A stretch of 64,000 nucleotides of DNA. Origin: Ohtaekwangia sp. Lineage in GTDB: Bacteria; Bacteroidota; Bacteroidia; Cytophagales; Cyclobacteriaceae. Positions 60,822-64,000 of this stretch are shown here, one piece after another. How positions within the stretch are numbered: the stretch's first letter is position 1; each line of letters begins with the position of its first letter. Where the stretch lies: contig JAJNPV010000042.1 of assembly GCA_021155195.1 (NCBI GenBank), forward strand, positions 124,001 through 188,000, written 5' to 3'. The position numbers were made by a program, and so were the translations under genes. The notes below the pieces were generated by a model. The model was not told where the DNA came from. It made no database searches and saw only the letters and a program-made list of their open reading frames with translations.

Positions 60822-61805
60822 CTAGTCACGCATCTTTACCCGAAGCAAATACATGTCCGCGGTGATGTAAAGGGTTTTTTCATCAGAAGATAGTGCGCAA
60901 TTGGCTGTGGGAACCGGTAATTTGATTTTACCAAGAATAACTCCCTCTTTATTAAAAATCCAAATACCTCCAGGACCTGAAGCATAAACGTTTCCTTGCC
61001 TATCTGCTTTGAGTCCATCGGGTAATCCATTTTCTGTTTTTGCATTTGAAGTTGCATCGAAAAAGATCGACCCATTATAAAGCGAATCCTCATTGACTTC
61101 GTACTGATACCAAATTGCTTTTGCAGGATCAGAATTAGCTACAATAATTTTATTGTTCGTTTGAAAAACAATTCCGTTAGGACGAGTGATAGAATCTACT
61201 AATAAGGAAATAACTCCTTTCGTTGATACGAGGTATACACCATTGTGAGGTTGCTCTTTTTCAGGATCTTCATCGTTTTGATTGCCAAGTCCATAAGGAG
61301 GATCGGTAAAAAACAAATCGCCATTGCTTCTGTAGGCAGCATCGTTCGGACTGCTAAATCGCTTTCCATTAAAGGTACCTGCAATTGTTGTGAATTGAGC
61401 CTGCGGGCTTTGAAGGGAAGCATTCATTTTAGCAATTCTACGGTCGCCATGTTGACATAAAATCAAAGAATCGTTGTGAAGGATCAATCCATTTGAGCCA
61501 GGCTCTTTCGATCTTGTTTCAGCACCTGTAAATCCAGAGGGAGTTAAATAAGATTCAACACCCTTTGCTTCGGTCCATTTATAAATAGTGTTCTTTGGAA
61601 CATCGGAAAAGAGCAGCATCCTTTCTTTTTCAACCCAGACCGGGCCTTCACTCCATTCATACCCTTCACCAATAACTTCAATTTTAGCATCTACCGAAAT
61701 CAGATCGTCCAGATCAGAATCCAGTCGCTCAATTGTTCCTAGGGTTTTGGTTTCTTTGGTGCTGCAGGCAGCCATGAAGAAACAGGCAAGTACCAGATAT
61801 TTCAT
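60822..61805 (-). CDS. SMP-30/gluconolactonase family lipoprotein
   Basis: 327-residue six-bladed beta-propeller hydrolase, exported as a lipoprotein (MAAC, Cys14). Family signatures: EGPVWVEKERMLLFSDVP with the metal-binding Glu (about residues 52-69), FSSPNDAAYRSNGDLFFTDP with Asn and Asp metal ligands (about 150-170), and GLPDGLKADRQGNVYA with the catalytic Asp (about 256-271). Such enzymes open sugar lactones using calcium or zinc. It is first of the operon with the CBU_0592-like and two serine hydrolase genes. A link to the periplasmic GMC dehydrogenase at 13 kb, which could make lactones, is conjecture. Confidence 0.88.
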   Translation of the reverse strand: MKYLVLACFFMAACSTKETKTLGTIERLDSDLDDLISVDAKIEVIGEGYEWSEGPVWVEKERMLLFSDVPKNTIYKWTEAKGVESYLTPSGFTGAETRSKEPGSNGLILHNDSLILCQHGDRRIAKMNASLQSPQAQFTTIAGTFNGKRFSSPNDAAYRSNGDLFFTDPPYGLGNQNDEDPEKEQPHNGVYLVSTKGVISLLVDSITRPNGIVFQTNNKIIVANSDPAKAIWYQYEVNEDSLYNGSIFFDATSNAKTENGLPDGLKADRQGNVYASGPGGIWIFNKEGVILGKIKLPVPTANCALSSDEKTLYITADMYLLRVKMRD

Positions 61806-61947
61806 GGGTTATATTAGTTTTCGTTGGAAGTTATAAAAAAGTATTGATTCTTGATTTGTATTTTAATCCACAGTTTACGTATAAAATTATTTTAAAAATC
61901 TGTGAATCAATGACAATCCGTTATTTTGCAACGAAACTTATATTGAT

Positions 61948-63672
61948 ATGACTAACGAACTAGAAATACCCAATCGGCCCACCCGATCATTTTTACCTGA
62001 AGAATTTGAAATAACCACGTGGGAAAATTGTAAACCATACTTTGAAAATCTTCTTTCACAAGAACTAACCAGCGAGAAAGAATTAAGACAATGGCTAAAA
62101 AATAGGAGTGAGCTTGAATCCATAATTAGTGAAGACTTAGGTTGGCGATACATTCGAATGACTTGCCACACGGATAATGAGGAATATACCAAAAGCTATC
62201 AGGATTTTATTGAAAACATTCAGCCTCAAATAGCTCCGTATTCCGATTTGCTCAATAAGAAATTAGCCGCTACACCCTTTTTAAAAAATCTTGAATCGGA
62301 GCCCGGGTTTAACATTCTTATCAGAAACCTTAAAAAGGACATTGAACTTTTTCGCGAGTCAAACATTAAAGTGTTTACAGAAATAAACACAGAGACTCAA
62401 AAGTATGCCCAACTTTCGGGTGCCATGACGGTGGAGATAAATGGCAAAGAGCTTACGTTGCAACAAGCCGGAGTTATTCTGCAATCAACTGATCGCGCCA
62501 AGCGCGAAGAGGCTTACAACAAAATTTCTGAACGGAGATTAAAGGATAAAGAAGTATTGGACAAATTGTTCAGCAGACTCATTTCGTTGAGGGATCAGGC
62601 TGCAAAAAATGCAGATCAGAAAAACTTCAGGGATTATATGTTCAAGTCTTACGGACGATTTGATTACACCCCTCAGGATTGCTTTAATTTTCATGACGCT
62701 ATAGCAACTGAGGTTGTTCCCATCATTAATGAATTCAATAAAGAGCGCAAAGCGCTTTTAAAGGTGGATTCTTTGAGGCCTTGGGATAAGGCTGTTGACC
62801 CGGAAGGCAAGGTTCCGTTGAAGGCATTTGAAAATAGTAAAGATCTTACGGAGAAATCAATTGCTTGCTTTACAAAGATTGATCCGTATTTAGGTCAATG
62901 TTTATCCATCATGAATAAGATGGGGCATCTCGATCTTGAATCCCGGAAGGGAAAAGCACCGGGAGGGTATAATTATCCGTTGGCCGAAATAGGAGTGCCC
63001 TTCATTTTCATGAATGCAACTTCTACTATGCGCGATATGACAACTATTATGCATGAAGGTGGCCATGCCGTACACAATTTTTTGACTAAAGAATTATCGC
63101 TGGCAGATTTTAAGTCACCTCCTATGGAAGTTGCAGAATTAGCCTCCATGTCGATGGAATTGATTTCAATGGATCAATGGGATATATTCTTTCCGAATGA
63201 GGAGGACTTGAAACGAGCTAAGCGCGAGCAACTCGAAGATATTATTGAAACATTGCCTTGGGTTGCCACCATCGATCAGTTTCAGCATTGGTTATATGAA
63301 AATCCAACTCATACTGAAGAAGAGCGGATTATCCATTGGAATGAAGTATTTAACCGATTTACCGATACGATTACTGACTGGAGTGGATTGGATGAAAACC
63401 GGAATTACTTGTGGCAAAAGCAACTTCACTTATATGAAGTTCCGTTTTACTACATAGAATATGGCATGGCACAATTAGGAGCTATTGCCCTATGGCGAAA
63501 TTATAAACTTGATAAAAAGAAAGGATTGGAAGGTTATAAGAATGCACTGAAGCTTGGCAACCTGACTACCATACCTGAAATTTATAAAGCAGCAGGAATC
63601 AAATTTGATTTTAGCCGTGAATACATTCACGAACTGATGAGTTTTGTAAAGGCTGAGTTTAAAAAGATTTAG
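61948..63672 (+). CDS. M3 family oligoendopeptidase
   Basis: Zinc metallopeptidase of 574 residues, similar to PepF-type oligopeptidases, cytoplasmic with no signal. The zinc motif HEGGH is at residues 369-373 in TTIMHEGGHAVHNF, with the third ligand Glu in the following helix (PPMEVAELASMSME, about residue 396). GGYNYPLAEIGVPFIFMNAT just before the motif is the usual M3 substrate-binding strand. It breaks down short peptides. Upstream 140 bases are AT-rich with a promoter-like TTATTTTG near 61920. It is convergent with the MarR-like gene, with 3 bases between the stops. Confidence 0.92.
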   Translation: MTNELEIPNRPTRSFLPEEFEITTWENCKPYFENLLSQELTSEKELRQWLKNRSELESIISEDLGWRYIRMTCHTDNEEYTKSYQDFIENIQPQIAPYSDLLNKKLAATPFLKNLESEPGFNILIRNLKKDIELFRESNIKVFTEINTETQKYAQLSGAMTVEINGKELTLQQAGVILQSTDRAKREEAYNKISERRLKDKEVLDKLFSRLISLRDQAAKNADQKNFRDYMFKSYGRFDYTPQDCFNFHDAIATEVVPIINEFNKERKALLKVDSLRPWDKAVDPEGKVPLKAFENSKDLTEKSIACFTKIDPYLGQCLSIMNKMGHLDLESRKGKAPGGYNYPLAEIGVPFIFMNATSTMRDMTTIMHEGGHAVHNFLTKELSLADFKSPPMEVAELASMSMELISMDQWDIFFPNEEDLKRAKREQLEDIIETLPWVATIDQFQHWLYENPTHTEEERIIHWNEVFNRFTDTITDWSGLDENRNYLWQKQLHLYEVPFYYIEYGMAQLGAIALWRNYKLDKKKGLEGYKNALKLGNLTTIPEIYKAAGIKFDFSREYIHELMSFVKAEFKKI

Positions 63673-63675
63673 CTT

Positions 63676-64000
63676 TTAACCGCGACTTTTATCCAAAAGG
63701 GAACTTAGCGCAGAAGCCTCTTCGGGCGATAATGCCATAAGTTGACTTTCCTGTAAATCGATTGCTCCATCAAGTTTCTGAAGCAATTCTAATCCGGTTT
63801 CCGAAATTGATATATCGGACGCGCGCTTGTCTTTTGGGCATTGACTTTTAACTACAAGTTTTTTTCCAATCAGGCGGTCGAGTAATCGCGATACGTCTGA
63901 GTTTTTATCCAACATCCTGTTTTTGATTTCAGCACCTGATATTTGGTTTGGATATTGGCCTCGAAGAATACGAAGGATATTATACTGCTGGCCTGTGATC
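63676..64000 (-). CDS. MarR family transcriptional regulator (5' end cut by window edge)
   Basis: C-terminal about 107 residues of a winged-helix regulator; the start is beyond the right edge. The visible reading frame from the edge begins ITGQQYNILRILRGQYPNQ, a helix typical of MarR proteins. The recognition helix and wing follow: GAEIKNRMLDKNSDVSRLLD, then RLIGKKLVVKSQCPKDKRA with the Asp-x-Arg wing. A C-terminal dimer helix ends with LSSLLDKS. The regulated gene is unknown. Confidence 0.85.
   Translation of the reverse strand, partial: ITGQQYNILRILRGQYPNQISGAEIKNRMLDKNSDVSRLLDRLIGKKLVVKSQCPKDKRASDISISETGLELLQKLDGAIDLQESQLMALSPEEASALSSLLDKSRG

Overview
The window is a contiguous piece of a Bacteroidota chromosome, most likely from the order Cytophagales. 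The base composition is moderately AT-rich. Several promoters follow the Bacteroidota pattern (TTG, 19 bases, TAnnTTTG). Lineage markers include a type IX secretion (T9SS) sorting domain, a PorD-type DUF4835 protein, a DUF5916 outer-membrane barrel, an OstA-like LPS transport protein and the gene order bamD-rpoZ-coaBC-porD-recN. The genus cannot be fixed from what is seen. No rRNA, tRNA or CRISPR was found.

Layout: 0-13 kb holds housekeeping and envelope genes: a cut valS, an MFS carrier, an RsmF-type methyltransferase, fumarylacetoacetase with a flavin reductase, a small operon ending in kdsB and a methyltransferase, and a DUF4905-LysM-OmpA-TIGR02757 operon. 13-15.6 kb carries a GMC oxidoreductase with a Tat-exported gluconate-dehydrogenase-subunit-3-like partner. 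15.6-17.2 kb is an accessory spot: a HEPN-like orphan gene, then a decayed REP-associated transposase between two perfect inverted copies of a 26-base REP. 17-32 kb returns to core genes: ECF sigma/anti-sigma, an SLC13 carrier, an RRM protein, the recN to bamD operon, an OstA-like protein, tilS and mdh. 32-39.6 kb has a sigma/anti-sigma/secreted-protein operon and an adaptor-permease-TolC efflux operon with no ATPase gene.

39.6-48.7 kb is a complete-looking uronate module: tagaturonate reductase, a LacI regulator, KduI, altronate dehydratase, KDG kinase, two tandem KDPG aldolases and an MFS hexuronate carrier, in two divergent operons that meet at a candidate LacI-type operator. Galacturonate or unsaturated pectin sugars would be imported, reduced or isomerised, dehydrated to KDG, phosphorylated and cleaved to pyruvate and glyceraldehyde 3-phosphate. 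48.7-50.3 kb is a second accessory spot made of small gene units bounded by short imperfect inverted repeats, including a HigBA toxin-antitoxin pair. Its left border resembles the left border of the 15.6 kb unit. This recurrent cassette-like arrangement is the most unusual signal in the window. 50.8-64 kb holds purB, a third ECF system coupled to an alpha/beta hydrolase, a DUF5916 barrel, a PaaE-like reductase, two class-C beta-lactamase-fold hydrolases, an SMP-30 lactonase, an M3 peptidase and a cut MarR regulator.
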